Shown here: in pieces, positions 8,813 to 19,500 of the stretch | Layout: each line of letters starts with the position of its first letter | Numbering within the stretch: position 1 is the stretch's first letter | Assembly (NCBI GenBank): GCA_046347475.1 | Contig: JAXMGD010000005.1 | Coordinates: 62,001 to 126,000 of the forward strand | DNA from: CAMCXE01 sp046347475 | Lineage (GTDB): Bacteria > Pseudomonadota > Gammaproteobacteria > Pseudomonadales > Cellvibrionaceae | DNA length: 64,000 nt | Reading direction: 5' to 3' | Made by a program: the position numbers and the translations under genes | Notes under the pieces: generated by a model | What the model was told of the DNA's origin: nothing | Databases searched by the model: none | What the model saw: only the letters and a program-made list of their open reading frames with translations

Positions 8813-10081
8813 TTAATGGTTAACTAACTGCGTAATCTCCGCGAGTATTCGAGCAAGCGCGCCTTGATTTTTAAGCAAATAAACAAAACCCGCCTGACCA
8901 AGTTGTTTAGCCTGAGCCGGATCTAAATAGCAGCGCAGGAAAAATTCCGCTAATTCGTCGGCGGTGTGCAGCGTTGTTAAGGCGCCGCACTGGGATAATT
9001 CTTCGTGCAATTGTTGGAAGTTTTCCATGTGGGGGCCTGTGGCAAGGGGAATTGCCCAGAGCGCCGCCTCTAGCATATTGTGCCCCCCTCGCGGAATTAA
9101 ACTGCCGCCAATAAATGCCGCATCTGCTAAGCCATACAGCAGCGTTAATTCGCCCAGGGTATCGCCAAGTAACACCTGTTGTTCGGCGCGTGGTAAATGA
9201 TCTTGGCTGCGCCGCGCGAGGCTAAACCCCTTGGCGTGAATTAAAGCGGCAACCGTGTCGAAGCGCTCTGGGTGGCGGGGGACCAAAATTAATAATGCTT
9301 GGGGTAATTTTTGAATAATCTGGCTAAAGGCTGCGAGGATAATGTCATCCTCCCCAGCATGAGTGCTGCCAGCAATAAAACAGGGCCTGCCCGCTAGGGT
9401 GGAGCGAGCCGCTTGAGCTTTTGAGGCTATGGCGCTATCTAAATGAATATCAAATTTAATATTACCCACCACCTGAATTTTATCGCGCTCGGCGCCAAGC
9501 TGCCCAAAACGCTCGGCATGGGCGTCCGTTTGTACGGTTAGCCTATTAATATCGCGCATCATTGCGGCACTGAGCTTGGCAAAACGCTGATAACCTCTTG
9601 CTGATGTGGCGGACAGGCGCCCATTGGCTAATAAACTGGGGATTTGTTTTTGGCGGCAGATGTTTAACCAATAGGGCCAAAGCTCCGTCTCCATAATAAT
9701 AAGTGCACAGGGATTTGCCCGGTTAATAAACCGCTCAACACAACTGGGAATATCATAGGGCGCCCAGGCTTGGCTAACCTGAGTGCCAAATTCCTGGGCA
9801 ATACGGGCCCGCCCGGTGGGTGTGGTATTGGTAATTAATAAATGAAATGCGTTGGAGTGTATTAAGGCTTTAATTAATGGCGTCGCCGCAATGCTTTCCC
9901 CTAGAGACACCGCATGAATCCACAGGCACGGTTTGGTGGTTTTTATCGGTGTAATAAAACCTAAGCGCTCGGGAATATGCTGGCGATAACCCGGTGCTTT
10001 AACACTGCGCCAGATTAATCGAGCGAGAATAAACGGTAGTGCTAAATACCAAACCAGCGTGTACAGACGCAGCCCAATCAT
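8813..10081 (-). CDS. waaA: 3-deoxy-D-manno-octulosonic acid (Kdo) transferase WaaA
   Basis: WaaA (KdtA, GT30) transfers Kdo from CMP-Kdo to lipid IVA at the inner membrane, starting the LPS core. The 422 residues have an N-terminal membrane anchor (YTLVWYLALPFILARLIW), the ERLGF segment, and SLGESIAATPLI with the catalytic Glu. They also have the GT-B second-half motifs FIAGSTHAGEDD, LVPRHPERF and GGSLIPRGGHNMLEAA. Its ATG overlaps the msbA stop by 4 bases, so the two are translationally coupled. Confidence 0.97.
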   Translation of the reverse strand: MIGLRLYTLVWYLALPFILARLIWRSVKAPGYRQHIPERLGFITPIKTTKPCLWIHAVSLGESIAATPLIKALIHSNAFHLLITNTTPTGRARIAQEFGTQVSQAWAPYDIPSCVERFINRANPCALIIMETELWPYWLNICRQKQIPSLLANGRLSATSARGYQRFAKLSAAMMRDINRLTVQTDAHAERFGQLGAERDKIQVVGNIKFDIHLDSAIASKAQAARSTLAGRPCFIAGSTHAGEDDIILAAFSQIIQKLPQALLILVPRHPERFDTVAALIHAKGFSLARRSQDHLPRAEQQVLLGDTLGELTLLYGLADAAFIGGSLIPRGGHNMLEAALWAIPLATGPHMENFQQLHEELSQCGALTTLHTADELAEFFLRCYLDPAQAKQLGQAGFVYLLKNQGALARILAEITQLVNH

Positions 10082-11838
10082 TCCGCTGTTATCCCATTGA
10101 CTGCGGTGCGATGCAAATTCGCGTAGGCGCCGTTGGCGGCTAATAACTCAGTGTGGGTGCCTGTTTCGATAATTGCGCCTTGTTCCATCACGATAATCAC
10201 ATCAGCGGCTTCAATGGTGCTTAGGCGATGGGCAATGACAATGGTTGTGCGATCCTGCGCGAGGGCATCCAGAGCAATTTGAATGGATTTTTCCGCTTCG
10301 TTATCCAGGGCGGAAGTGGCTTCATCCAATATTAAAATAGGTGCATCTTTATAAATGGCGCGGGCGATGGCTAAACGCTGGCGCTGACCACCTGAAAGCC
10401 TATCGCCATCTTCGCCAATGAGTGTATTAAATCCGTCCGGCAGGGCGAGAATAAATTCCTCTGCTTGCGCTAATTGAGCGGCTCTTTGCACGCGCGCAAC
10501 ATCTATGTCTTTATCGTCCAGCCCATAGGCAATATTGCGCGCGACTGTATCGTTAAATAACACCGTGTGTTGATTCACCAAGGCGATATTATGCCGCAGG
10601 CTATGCAGGCTCACGGTATTGATCGGGGTGTCATCGATCAATATGCTGCCGTCGGTTGTAGTGTATAAACGCAGTAATAAATGCGAGAGCGTACTTTTAC
10701 CGCTGCCGGAGCGGCCCACCAGTGCCACCGTCTGCCCAGGTTGCACCGTAAAATTAATATTGCGCAGGGCTTGTTTGTGTTCGGTATAGCTAAAATTCAC
10801 AGCGCGAAATTCTATAGCGCCTTTTTGCACCTGCAATTGTGCCTGGTGCTCATCCTGCTCACTGGGCATATCAATGACTTCAAAAATGGTTTCCGCTGCG
10901 GAGAGGCCTTTTTGGATGGTTTCGTTAATTGTGGCCACCTGGCGCAGCGGCTTAGCAATCATGGCGGCGGCGGTTAGGTAGGCAACCGCTGTGCCGGTGT
11001 CCTGCTGCCAAAAGGTCATGATTAAAAATAAAATAATGGACAAATTAATCGCGATGACGAGGTGAAAAATAGGCCCCTGTAGCGCGGCAATGCGCTCGTA
11101 TTTTTTGCTTAAACGATTATTCTCTTCGCAGGCCTTATCAAAACGCGCGGCCTCATATTCTTGACCGTTAAAGCTTTTGACTAATCTATAGCCACTGATG
11201 GCCTCGTTCGTAATGTGTGTAATGCCGCCCATGCTCACCTGCATACGCAGGCTGAGTTTGCGAAAATAGCGGCTAGCGCTGCTGGCCAATAAACCCAATA
11301 CTGGCGCTATAGCCACAAAAATACAGGTGAGTTTCCAGTCCACCCAAATTAAATACACAAATAAACCCAACACCGTAAACCCATCCCGCAGGCCCACTTG
11401 CACCGCTTTAGTCACCGAGCCGGTAACCTGCGCCACGTTGTAGGTGATGAGCGAAATAATTTCCCCGGAGTTTTGGCTGTCGTAATAGCGGCTGGGCAGG
11501 TGTAATAAATGTTTGAATAAATCCCGCCGTAAATCATTTACCACCTGAATGCCCACGCGAGCGATGTAATAGTTGCCAAAATAGGAACCCACGCCGTGCA
11601 CAAAGCGGGCGGCCACAATCGCCAGCGGCACCATCCACATGAGTTGTTTATCGCGGCTTTCCAGCCCGTCCACAAAATATTTCATCAGCTGCGCCATTAG
11701 GGTTTCCATGGCGGAATAGAGCAAAAAGCCGAGCAGACTAATAATTAAAAGGCGGGCATAGGGGCGGGTGTAGCCTAATAAACGACGGTAGAGTTGCCAG
11801 GAATTATCGGCAGGGGCGGTGGGCATGAAGGTACTCAA
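10078..11838 (-). CDS. msbA: lipid A/LPS core flippase MsbA (ABC transporter)
   Basis: MsbA flips core-lipid A across the inner membrane. The 586 residues combine six transmembrane helices (about 25-310) with a nucleotide-binding domain: Walker A GRSGSGKST, signature LSGGQRQR, Walker B ILILDEATSAL, switch His in IVIAHRLST. Length and order match the MsbA half-transporter, which works as a homodimer. The gene is first of the msbA-waaA pair and is divergent from queA. The 134 bases between them should hold both promoters. Confidence 0.95.
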   Translation of the reverse strand: MSTFMPTAPADNSWQLYRRLLGYTRPYARLLIISLLGFLLYSAMETLMAQLMKYFVDGLESRDKQLMWMVPLAIVAARFVHGVGSYFGNYYIARVGIQVVNDLRRDLFKHLLHLPSRYYDSQNSGEIISLITYNVAQVTGSVTKAVQVGLRDGFTVLGLFVYLIWVDWKLTCIFVAIAPVLGLLASSASRYFRKLSLRMQVSMGGITHITNEAISGYRLVKSFNGQEYEAARFDKACEENNRLSKKYERIAALQGPIFHLVIAINLSIILFLIMTFWQQDTGTAVAYLTAAAMIAKPLRQVATINETIQKGLSAAETIFEVIDMPSEQDEHQAQLQVQKGAIEFRAVNFSYTEHKQALRNINFTVQPGQTVALVGRSGSGKSTLSHLLLRLYTTTDGSILIDDTPINTVSLHSLRHNIALVNQHTVLFNDTVARNIAYGLDDKDIDVARVQRAAQLAQAEEFILALPDGFNTLIGEDGDRLSGGQRQRLAIARAIYKDAPILILDEATSALDNEAEKSIQIALDALAQDRTTIVIAHRLSTIEAADVIIVMEQGAIIETGTHTELLAANGAYANLHRTAVNGITAE

Positions 11839-11972
11839 TCTAGCTGCAGCAAAGGGCGCGATTATCGCTGATTTGCAGGCCTGCGTCTTGTTGGCCCCGC
11901 TGCGTAGCGAAAGCGGCTAAATTCCAGTACCCTGCGCGGCTTTTGCAGCGCCCCTTTCGACTGAGATATTGT

Positions 11973-13037
11973 ATGTTACGCCAGGCATTTGCCTATGATT
12001 TGCCCCCAGAGCTTATCGCCTTTGCCCCCGCCGAGCAGCGCAGCACCAGCCGTTTATTGTGTTTAGATGGCACAAACGGCACGCTCGCCCACCGCAGGTT
12101 TAATCAATTGACCGAACGCTTAAACCCCGGCGACCTGTTGGTGTTTAACAATACCCGCGTTATTCCCGCCCGTTTATTTGGCCATAAAGCCAGTGGTGGC
12201 AAGGTGGAAATTCTCATTGAGCGCCTGCTGCCTGACAATCAAGCCCTAGTGCAACTGCGCGCCAGCAAAAGCCCAGCACCCGGCAGTTTTATTCATTTAG
12301 ATGAACACACCCAGGTACAGGTGTTGGGTAGGCAAGGGGCCTTGTATGAATTGGCCTTTGCCAGCGCCCCTTTAGAGGTGTTAGAGCGCCTCGGCCATAT
12401 GCCGCTGCCACCTTATATTAGCCGCCCGGATGCACAGGCCGACCGCGAGCGCTATCAAACCGTCTATGCCCAAACGCCTGGCGCCGTCGCGGCGCCCACA
12501 GCCGGGCTGCATTTTGATGAAGCCCTCATAGCGCAATTAAAGGAGCAGGGCATCGAAACAGCATTTGTCACCCTGCATGTAGGGGCGGGCACATTTTCCC
12601 CCGTGCGGGTGGACCATATTCACGACCACCAAATGCACAGCGAATGGATGCAACTGAGTGAAGCCGTCTGCGCGCAAGTGCGCGCGGCCAAAGCGCGCGG
12701 CAATCGTGTCATCGCTGTAGGTACAACCTCCGTGCGCTGTTTAGAAACCGCCAGCCGCAATGGCACAATCGAACCTTTCGAAGGCGATACCAGCATATTT
12801 ATTTACCCTGGCGTGCGCTTTAATACGGTGGATGCGCTCATTACCAATTTCCATCTAAGTGAATCCACATTATTGATGCTGGTATGCGCCTTCGCCGGTT
12901 ACCGCCGCACACTGGACGCTTACAAAGTAGCGGTGGAAGAGCGCTATCGCTTTTTCAGTTATGGCGACGCCATGTTTATTACCCAAAACCCCAACGCCCA
13001 CCTCGACCTGCCCGAACCTGTACCTGAATCCCTATGA
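11973..13037 (+). CDS. queA: S-adenosylmethionine:tRNA ribosyltransferase-isomerase QueA
   Basis: QueA transfers and isomerises the ribose of SAM onto preQ1-tRNA to make epoxyqueuosine. ATG 11973 gives the family start MLRQAFAYDLPPELIAFAP and 354 residues. A TTG 30 bases upstream is in frame but unlikely. Conserved segments include LVFNNTRVIPARL, AAPTAGLHFDEAL, TLHVGAGTFSPVR and INFHLSESTLLMLV-like near the end. The stop overlaps the tgt start by 4 bases, the common queA-tgt coupling. Confidence 0.96.
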   Translation: MLRQAFAYDLPPELIAFAPAEQRSTSRLLCLDGTNGTLAHRRFNQLTERLNPGDLLVFNNTRVIPARLFGHKASGGKVEILIERLLPDNQALVQLRASKSPAPGSFIHLDEHTQVQVLGRQGALYELAFASAPLEVLERLGHMPLPPYISRPDAQADRERYQTVYAQTPGAVAAPTAGLHFDEALIAQLKEQGIETAFVTLHVGAGTFSPVRVDHIHDHQMHSEWMQLSEAVCAQVRAAKARGNRVIAVGTTSVRCLETASRNGTIEPFEGDTSIFIYPGVRFNTVDALITNFHLSESTLLMLVCAFAGYRRTLDAYKVAVEERYRFFSYGDAMFITQNPNAHLDLPEPVPESL

Positions 13038-14158
13038 GCCACATGAAATTTGACCTTTTGGCCACCTCCGGCCGCGCCCGCCGGGGCCGCATGACCTTTC
13101 CACGCGGCACAGTGGAAACCCCTGCCTTTATGCCCGTAGGCACCTACGGCACAGTAAAAGGCATGTTGCCACGGGACATAAAAGAAATAGGCGCCGAGAT
13201 TATTTTGGGCAATACCTTTCACCTAATGCTGCGCCCCGGCACACAAGTAATTAAAACCCTCGGCGATTTACACGATTTCACCCAATGGCACGGCCCGATC
13301 CTCACCGACTCCGGCGGCTTTCAAGTATTTAGCCTGGGCGAAATGCGCAAAATCACCGAAGAGGGCGTAACCTTTCGCTCCCCAGTGGATGGCAGCAAAG
13401 TTTATTTAAACCCGGAAATTGCCATGCAAGTGCAGCGGGATTTAGGCAGCGATATTGTGATGATTTTTGATGAATGCACGCCTTATCCTGCAACTCCGGA
13501 TGAAGCGCGCAAATCCATGGAATTATCCTTGCGCTGGGCCCAGCGTTCTAAAAACGCACATGCCGATAATAATGCCGCTTTATTTGGCATCGTCCAGGGC
13601 GGCATGTACGAGCATCTGCGCGAGGAATCCTTAAATGGTTTAACCACAATTGACTTTGATGGTTATGCCATTGGCGGTTTAAGCGTGGGTGAACCCAAAG
13701 AAGACATGCTGCGCATACTTAATTTTTTACCGAACAAAATGCCCGTCGATAAACCGCGTTATTTAATGGGCGTGGGTAAACCGGAAGATATAGTAGAGGC
13801 TGTGCGCCGTGGTATCGACATGTTCGACTGCGTAATGCCCACCCGCAACGCCCGCAATGGGCATTTATTCACTCGCACCGGCGTAGTTAAAATCCGCAAT
13901 GCTGTGCATAAAAATGACCCATCGCCTTTGGATGCAAGTTGCGATTGTTACACCTGTAAAAATTTCAGCCGGGCGTATTTGCATCATTTGGATAAGTGTG
14001 GGGAGATGTTGGGGGCGCAATTAAATACCATCCATAACCTGCGGCATTATCAGGTGATTATGCAGGAGTTGCGGGAGGCTATTGAGTTGGATCGGCTGGA
14101 GGAATATGTGGAGGAGTTTTATGCAAGACAAGGGAAAGAAGGTGCGAGACTAGATTAA
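13034..14158 (+). CDS. tgt: queuine tRNA-ribosyltransferase (TGT)
   Basis: Bacterial TGT swaps guanine 34 for preQ1 in tRNAs with GUN anticodons. The 374 residues carry the nucleophile region LTDSGGFQVFSLG, the substrate-binding FDECTPYPA and VGKPEDIVEAVRRG, FDCVMPTRNARNG, and the zinc ligands CDCYTCKNF plus HH. The start at 13034 overlaps queA. ATG 13043 (MKFDLLATSGRARRG) fits the family equally well. Beyond tgt the usual yajC-secD-secF genes are missing, and an accessory island begins. Confidence 0.97.
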   Translation: MSHMKFDLLATSGRARRGRMTFPRGTVETPAFMPVGTYGTVKGMLPRDIKEIGAEIILGNTFHLMLRPGTQVIKTLGDLHDFTQWHGPILTDSGGFQVFSLGEMRKITEEGVTFRSPVDGSKVYLNPEIAMQVQRDLGSDIVMIFDECTPYPATPDEARKSMELSLRWAQRSKNAHADNNAALFGIVQGGMYEHLREESLNGLTTIDFDGYAIGGLSVGEPKEDMLRILNFLPNKMPVDKPRYLMGVGKPEDIVEAVRRGIDMFDCVMPTRNARNGHLFTRTGVVKIRNAVHKNDPSPLDASCDCYTCKNFSRAYLHHLDKCGEMLGAQLNTIHNLRHYQVIMQELREAIELDRLEEYVEEFYARQGKEGARLD

Positions 14159-14270
14159 ACTGCACGCTTGTGCTCGCTGACGATTGTCAGTTTGTTCTGA
14201 AAGCATCTTGTCTGTAATATGCACGGGTTTAGATTTATGTTGTAAGTGGGTGTTTTTAGGGATTAAAAGG

Positions 14271-15329
14271 ATGAGTCAAATAGCTTTAGCAGTTATTGCC
14301 ACAGGTATGATCTGTTCGCTAGGAAACAGAACTGCAACTGTGTGTGCAGCGACCAAGGCAGGAATATCAGGGTATAGGGCAGTCAATATACTCAATCGTC
14401 GCAATAAGGCCATAGTGATGGCGCAGGTGCCCGATGGAGCAATGCCTCCTTTGACGGCAGAATTTGCGTTATTGAATCAACAATTGCCAGGCCATACCTA
14501 CATGGTGCAATTGGCGGCTTCAGCTCTTTTGGATTGCCTGAGCGATTCAGCACGGCGCTATCCTTTGCCATTATTTATGTCGTGTCCGGAACTGCTGCCA
14601 GGGTTTAACGCGCGTCTAGAGCCATCTTTCGTTGAGCATGTAAAAACGCTTAGCGGCTGCAATATTGATATTGCGCATAGCCGCACTTTCGCCATGGGGC
14701 GAAGCGGTGGTTTCGAGGCGCTTAAAATCGCGTACTCCTATTTTGAAGCGACAGGCAATGAATTTGCGCTCATTGGAGGCGTTGATTCATACCGCCACTT
14801 TGGTCGTCAAATCGAAGCGCTTGATAAAGACAATCGACTGCTTGCCGAAGGAGCTACTAACGGTTTTGCCATTGGAGAGGGGGCATGCTTTCATCTTTTG
14901 GCGGCACCAAAGGCTGTGGTTAAATATTCACTAATGCCCAAAATATACCTGGGATATCCGGCCGTTGATCAAGAACCGGGGCATCGTTTCAGTCAATTGC
15001 CCTATCGTGGCAGCGGATTATCCGAGGCGTTTAGAAGGGCGTTAGCCGCTTCGCCGAACATACCCATAGAAAGTATTTATTCAGGTTTAAACGGGGAATC
15101 TTTTGGTGCCAAAGAGTTAGGGATTGCGCGGATCCGCAATCAGCCTCGGCTAGATTTGAATATTCCCGTGCGCCACCCTGCAGATTGTTTTGGTGATCTC
15201 GGTGCCGCTATGGCGCCGATGTTGTGGGGAGTAGTTGCTCAGAATGAAAAACGGCCAAGTCTTATCTACTGCTCATCGGATGGTCCTGAGCGAGGAGCAG
15301 TATGTGCGTGGCAGCCAGAATATAATTAA
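14271..15329 (+). CDS. beta-ketoacyl synthase-like protein, apparently without catalytic residues
   Basis: The 353 residues from ATG 14271 follow the thiolase/ketosynthase fold by eye: ALAVIATGMICSLGNRTATV at the start, then SGGFEALKIAYSYFEATGNEFALIGGVDSY, then FAIGEGACFHLLA. Two active-site positions look lost. Where ketosynthases have the nucleophile (TACSSG), this protein reads AMGRSG. Where they have GHxxGAAG it reads FGDLGAAM. Such proteins occur beside type VI secretion adaptor and PAAR genes. Here it starts the accessory island with a Sel1 protein and a cell-wall toxin. A structural or chaperone role is inference. Confidence 0.72.
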   Translation: MSQIALAVIATGMICSLGNRTATVCAATKAGISGYRAVNILNRRNKAIVMAQVPDGAMPPLTAEFALLNQQLPGHTYMVQLAASALLDCLSDSARRYPLPLFMSCPELLPGFNARLEPSFVEHVKTLSGCNIDIAHSRTFAMGRSGGFEALKIAYSYFEATGNEFALIGGVDSYRHFGRQIEALDKDNRLLAEGATNGFAIGEGACFHLLAAPKAVVKYSLMPKIYLGYPAVDQEPGHRFSQLPYRGSGLSEAFRRALAASPNIPIESIYSGLNGESFGAKELGIARIRNQPRLDLNIPVRHPADCFGDLGAAMAPMLWGVVAQNEKRPSLIYCSSDGPERGAVCAWQPEYN

Positions 15330-15350
15330 TTGTTCAATTAAGGAGATTGT

Positions 15351-15467
15351 ATGACTCAAATAGGTGAGGGGGTGGCTGTGCCATCAGAGGCTGATGAGGT
15401 TGAACCAGAGGAGATTGAGCATCTGGTAGATAAACCGCCTAAGCGAATGATCAATTTTTCCTGCTGA
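15351..15467 (+). CDS. small acidic protein of 38 residues
   Basis: A short reading frame follows the ketosynthase-like gene by 21 bases, with a clear AAGGAG ribosome site 5 bases before ATG. It begins MTQIGEGVAVPSEADE, is rich in Glu/Asp/Val, and ends KRMINFSC. It has no recognisable domain. It could be a real small partner of the upstream gene or the start of a gene truncated by the palindromic repeat that begins 52 bases later. Confidence 0.45.
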   Translation: MTQIGEGVAVPSEADEVEPEEIEHLVDKPPKRMINFSC

Positions 15468-15518
15468 AAGGTTGGCTGGTTTCTGATTGGGAGGCAATGG
15501 CTAAAAGTAGTTAAACTA

Positions 15519-15637
15519 TTAAGGAGGCTCTGAATAAGGGTTGTTTTCAAAACCTTTGCGGGCAGGAAGCCCGCGCCGGAGTTACGTGGATGAACTCGTG
15601 CGTTTTTGAAAATGCTACTTAATCAGAGGTTCCTTAA
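15519..15637. repeat. palindromic repeat family A, copy 1
   Basis: About 119 bases with terminal inverted repeats: TTAAGGAGGCTCTGAATAAG at the left and, reading inward from the right, TTAAGGAACCTCTGATTAAG. Both arms continue into T-rich stretches ending in TTTTCAAAA. The ends are TTAA. The rest of this 424-base gap (15468-15891) is AT-rich and shows nothing else beyond the likely promoter of the Sel1 gene. Related copies lie at 42152 and 57521. Confidence 0.8.
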
Positions 15638-15891
15638 AACAGAATCGCCATTAATTGAAATGGATTGTGGCGATAGTGATTTTCTGAGTATGACAAGGTG
15701 TGTTAGTCCGTGTGGAATATCCATTTAAGTAGATTGGTGCAGTATTTTGGTTTTTTTCATCGGTATTCAGTCGGTATAAACTCTAATAGTTGGCTTCAAA
15801 AATTAGGCTCCTAAATCGAGTCTGCTAAATTTTGGTCGTTTTTATTGTGGTTGTGGCGTGTTTAGATAAAAGATGTGAGGACATTATCGTT

Positions 15892-16491
15892 ATGTTGAGT
15901 AAAGTTTATGTGCTTGCCTTAATAATTTTCTCGTGTGGCGCATTTGGGCAAGAAACCTGTCTTAAAAAAGCAGAAAAGTTAATGGCGCAGGCTAAAAAAA
16001 TGGATGCAACGCCCGCTCGTTGGGGGAAGAAACATCTTGCATTGCTTCAGGATGCACAAAATAATTTTATATGTGCAGCCCGAGAAGGGAACGCGTACGC
16101 CGGGTATGAGGCGGTGACACTGGCTAATCAACAACTTGCGAATGAGATTGCCCCTGAGCTAACTGTAAGTCTGCTGAAGTCAGCCGCGGAAGCAGGCCAC
16201 GCTCAGGCAGCTTTGACGTTGGGAACTTATTTTTGTGGTAACCAAGTAACTGGGTGCGCAGCACCCGAAAAAGCAATGCCATGGCTAAAAAAAGCAATAG
16301 AGCTAGGTAATTCCACCGCGGCTATAAGCATGGGGCAATTATTTGAATATGGGTATGGCTCGGCAATTAACCTACCCAAGGCCATAGGCTGTTATCAAAA
16401 AGCCAGTACGCTAGGCGATTCAAATGGTGCAACTAATGCGGCTAGATTGAAAAATAAAGGTGTTTACAGTGCCGAGGAGTGTCTCAACTGA
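15892..16491 (+). CDS. exported Sel1-like repeat protein
   Basis: From ATG 15892 the protein has a signal peptide (VYVLALIIFSCGAFGQ) and about 180 mature residues. These include at least two Sel1-type helical repeats: GHAQAALTLGTYFCGN...KAMPWLKKAIELG and NSTAAISMGQLFEYGYG...KAIGCYQKASTLG. Four or more cysteines suggest periplasmic disulfides. Sel1 proteins mediate protein contacts and are frequent in type VI effector loci. The next gene, a peptidoglycan-targeting toxin candidate, starts 24 bases downstream, so the two are probably cotranscribed. A role as adaptor or co-immunity protein is inference. Confidence 0.75.
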   Translation: MLSKVYVLALIIFSCGAFGQETCLKKAEKLMAQAKKMDATPARWGKKHLALLQDAQNNFICAAREGNAYAGYEAVTLANQQLANEIAPELTVSLLKSAAEAGHAQAALTLGTYFCGNQVTGCAAPEKAMPWLKKAIELGNSTAAISMGQLFEYGYGSAINLPKAIGCYQKASTLGDSNGATNAARLKNKGVYSAEECLN

Positions 16492-16515
16492 GTGTAAGGA
16501 AGGAGGGTTATCTAA

Positions 16516-19500
16516 ATGGTAAAAGCAACCATGACTGAACTAGGTAAAGGCTATACTCAAAAATATGGCCATCTAACCTATTCGAAGAGTAAAGCACCAG
16601 GAACAATAGATTGTTCGAATCTTGTACATAGAATATTGAATGATGGTGGTATACCCGTCTCGTACCATGATACACATCATATGGCTGGCTCGGGTGATTA
16701 TGAAATAATTGATGGCAAAGATGTCCAACCGGGAGATGTGGTGATGTTTCCTGGTCATGCGGGAATTGTCACATCCTATAACTTTGAAAAAAAAAGCGGA
16801 ACATTTTTTGGGTCTCAAAGTAAAGGGCCTCAAGAAACTTATTTCGGCGCTGAATACCCCTCCTATGGTTTCCCATCCGTTACCGCTTTTCTTCGCCCAA
16901 AGAAGAAATTGGCACAGGTCTCTAAGCCGGCTATTCCGCCTTACACGCCACTAAAATGGGCCTATCCAATTAAGCTCAACAAGTCGGCTACAGGCTTTGC
17001 ACCAGCAGAGTACTTCGCGGGACTTTCGCGCAGCCTTGGTGGCACCTACCCAATGGGTGCAAATGGTCTTTGGCACCCGGGCGTGCATTTTGACTTGGGC
17101 GGTGCTTCCCACCTTGATCCCAATGCGGGTGTATTTGCAATTGCGGATGGGCAAATAGTCGCCTATCGCATTGATCCGGAGCCACTAAAAATACGTTACC
17201 CTGCATCGGGTGCCTTATCGGAATATTCAAGTTCTTTTGTGCTGCTGAAACACAAGTTACAGATTCCCCCCAAGCCCCCGGCTCCTACAGCGAGCGATCC
17301 AGCGCCACTTGCCAATAATAATGCAACGACCCCAGCATCACCTGGGGCTGCCGCCGAACAACCCTTTATCACTTTATACAGCTTGTACATGCATCTAATG
17401 GATGCAAAATCCTATACTGACACCACTAAAAATCTGCCTTGGCCTCCCTATTTAATACGTAAAGCCAAAGTGAAATCAGGCTTACAAAGTACCCCCAAGG
17501 GGTTACGCTTACGCGACAAACCTGGCGGTATTGTGCTGGGAGTCATCCCCAAATTATGTCGTGTGGTACTTGGCACTGCGCACCCTAGCAATCACCAGTG
17601 GAAAAAAATTACGGCCATATCAGGGCTAGCAGTACCCGCTTGGACTGGCGCTGACGCCTACATATACGCCAAATCTCTCACTGGTGGCACAACGGTCGGC
17701 GACAATTGCAATGACATACAAGCTGATATAGCCATCACCAAAGTGGCCTATGTGCATTCACAACCCAAGTCCGCCGCCAACAATATCATTGCCAACATCC
17801 CCGAGGGCGCCATCATTACCCTAGGCCCTGCCGATAAATCTGAGCCACACTTTCATAAAATTCTGGCGCTGGAAAATATGCAAGGTTTTCCTGAACCTAA
17901 AAATACGGATGGAACATATTATGGCTGGGTCGATATCGATGATTTGGAAACTCTGCCGTACAATCCCGCATCCGGTGTGCAGACGGTAGTCCCAGCAATT
18001 GACGTAAACGCAGGCGATTTAATTGGCCACCCCGGTATTTACCAGCACCACAATAACCTCACTCCACAAATTCAAGTTCACATTGAATTATTTACCCCAG
18101 ATGAACTACCGGCTTTTTTAGCAAAATCCCGTGAATGGGCCAAAGATCCAAATGTGCCGGAGCGCGAAAAAACACTACATAGAGTACCGGCGGGCACCAA
18201 ATTGCTCGCCAGCGACGGCGCCACAACGCCTGGCCCACCTAACCCCAACGGTGAGCGCAACGCCATTCACTGCGAATTAATTTTACCCCTAAGCGCACTT
18301 AACGCCCTTAAACCCCAATACAAAGCCACCCTGCCAGAAAGTACAGCCGCCAACGCAAAAACCTGGCGCTATTGGTATTTAGAAAATGTGGCCGGGCAAG
18401 CCGGTGGCAAGCCACTAAGCGGCTGGCTTTGTGAAAAAGACGTCATCAAAACCTCCCCTTGGGATTGGCCAGGGTTTGAATGCATCGAAGACAACACCGC
18501 CGACGAACAATTAATTGCCTATCAACTCAAAAACACCAACAAATTACGCGGCGAAGAAATCAGCAAATATGCTGCGGTCGATAACTTAGAATCCAGCTCA
18601 CCGTTACTTAAAAAACTAATTGAGATAATCAAGGCCAACCCAGTAGAAAACACCACCCCAAATCCCTTAACTTACACTCAGCTTCTGAGCGCCTACAAAG
18701 GCTTTTGGTGTGCGCAAAAAATTGCCGGTCTCGCTGTAAAAACAAAAACGGAATGGAAAAAAGTCGAGGCGCGTTGGAATGCGTTGGATGAGATCATGGG
18801 GCACCATCTTGACGATGAGCACCCGGATTGGGTGGTGGAGAAGCAGAAGATTAGAGGGATGAGTTTTTTCGATGATGTGACCGCAATACTGAATTCAAAT
18901 GGAAACTCCCTGTGGCACTTAAATGCAGCCGAAACAACAATTACTCACTCTCGAAACAATAAATGTGAATTAACTGTTGATTTATTTAGAGAAATTTTTG
19001 GAAATATACGATTATTTACTGCCAGCAATATGCCAACAGATTGCAGTGCTTATGACATTTCTATCGAGCGATTCGTAGAGTTACTAAATGAGGGTTTCGT
19101 TAAATATAATATAAATTGCTGCTCGCAAATTGCACATTTCCTGTCTCAATCTTGCCATGAAAGCGCTCATTTTAATACGACAATGGAATATGCAAGCGGT
19201 TCAGATTACGATATTGGTAGTTACCCAGCATCTGTGTGTGAAGGCTTAACAGCTGATACTATGACTCACGACTGCAAACGCCGCAACCAAATAATTGCGG
19301 AAGGAAATACTTCGATAGGTGATGGACCCAAGTATAAAGGGCATGGCATCATCCAGGTCACTTGGAAAAGTGCTCACCAAAAATACCAAGACTATAGCGG
19401 CGCGCAAGTGGTCAACAATCCAATGTTGCTTTGCAAGGATATAAACCTAGCGGTAGATTCAGCCTTCTGGATCTGGTGTCATGTTAAAAAGCTAGATGTT

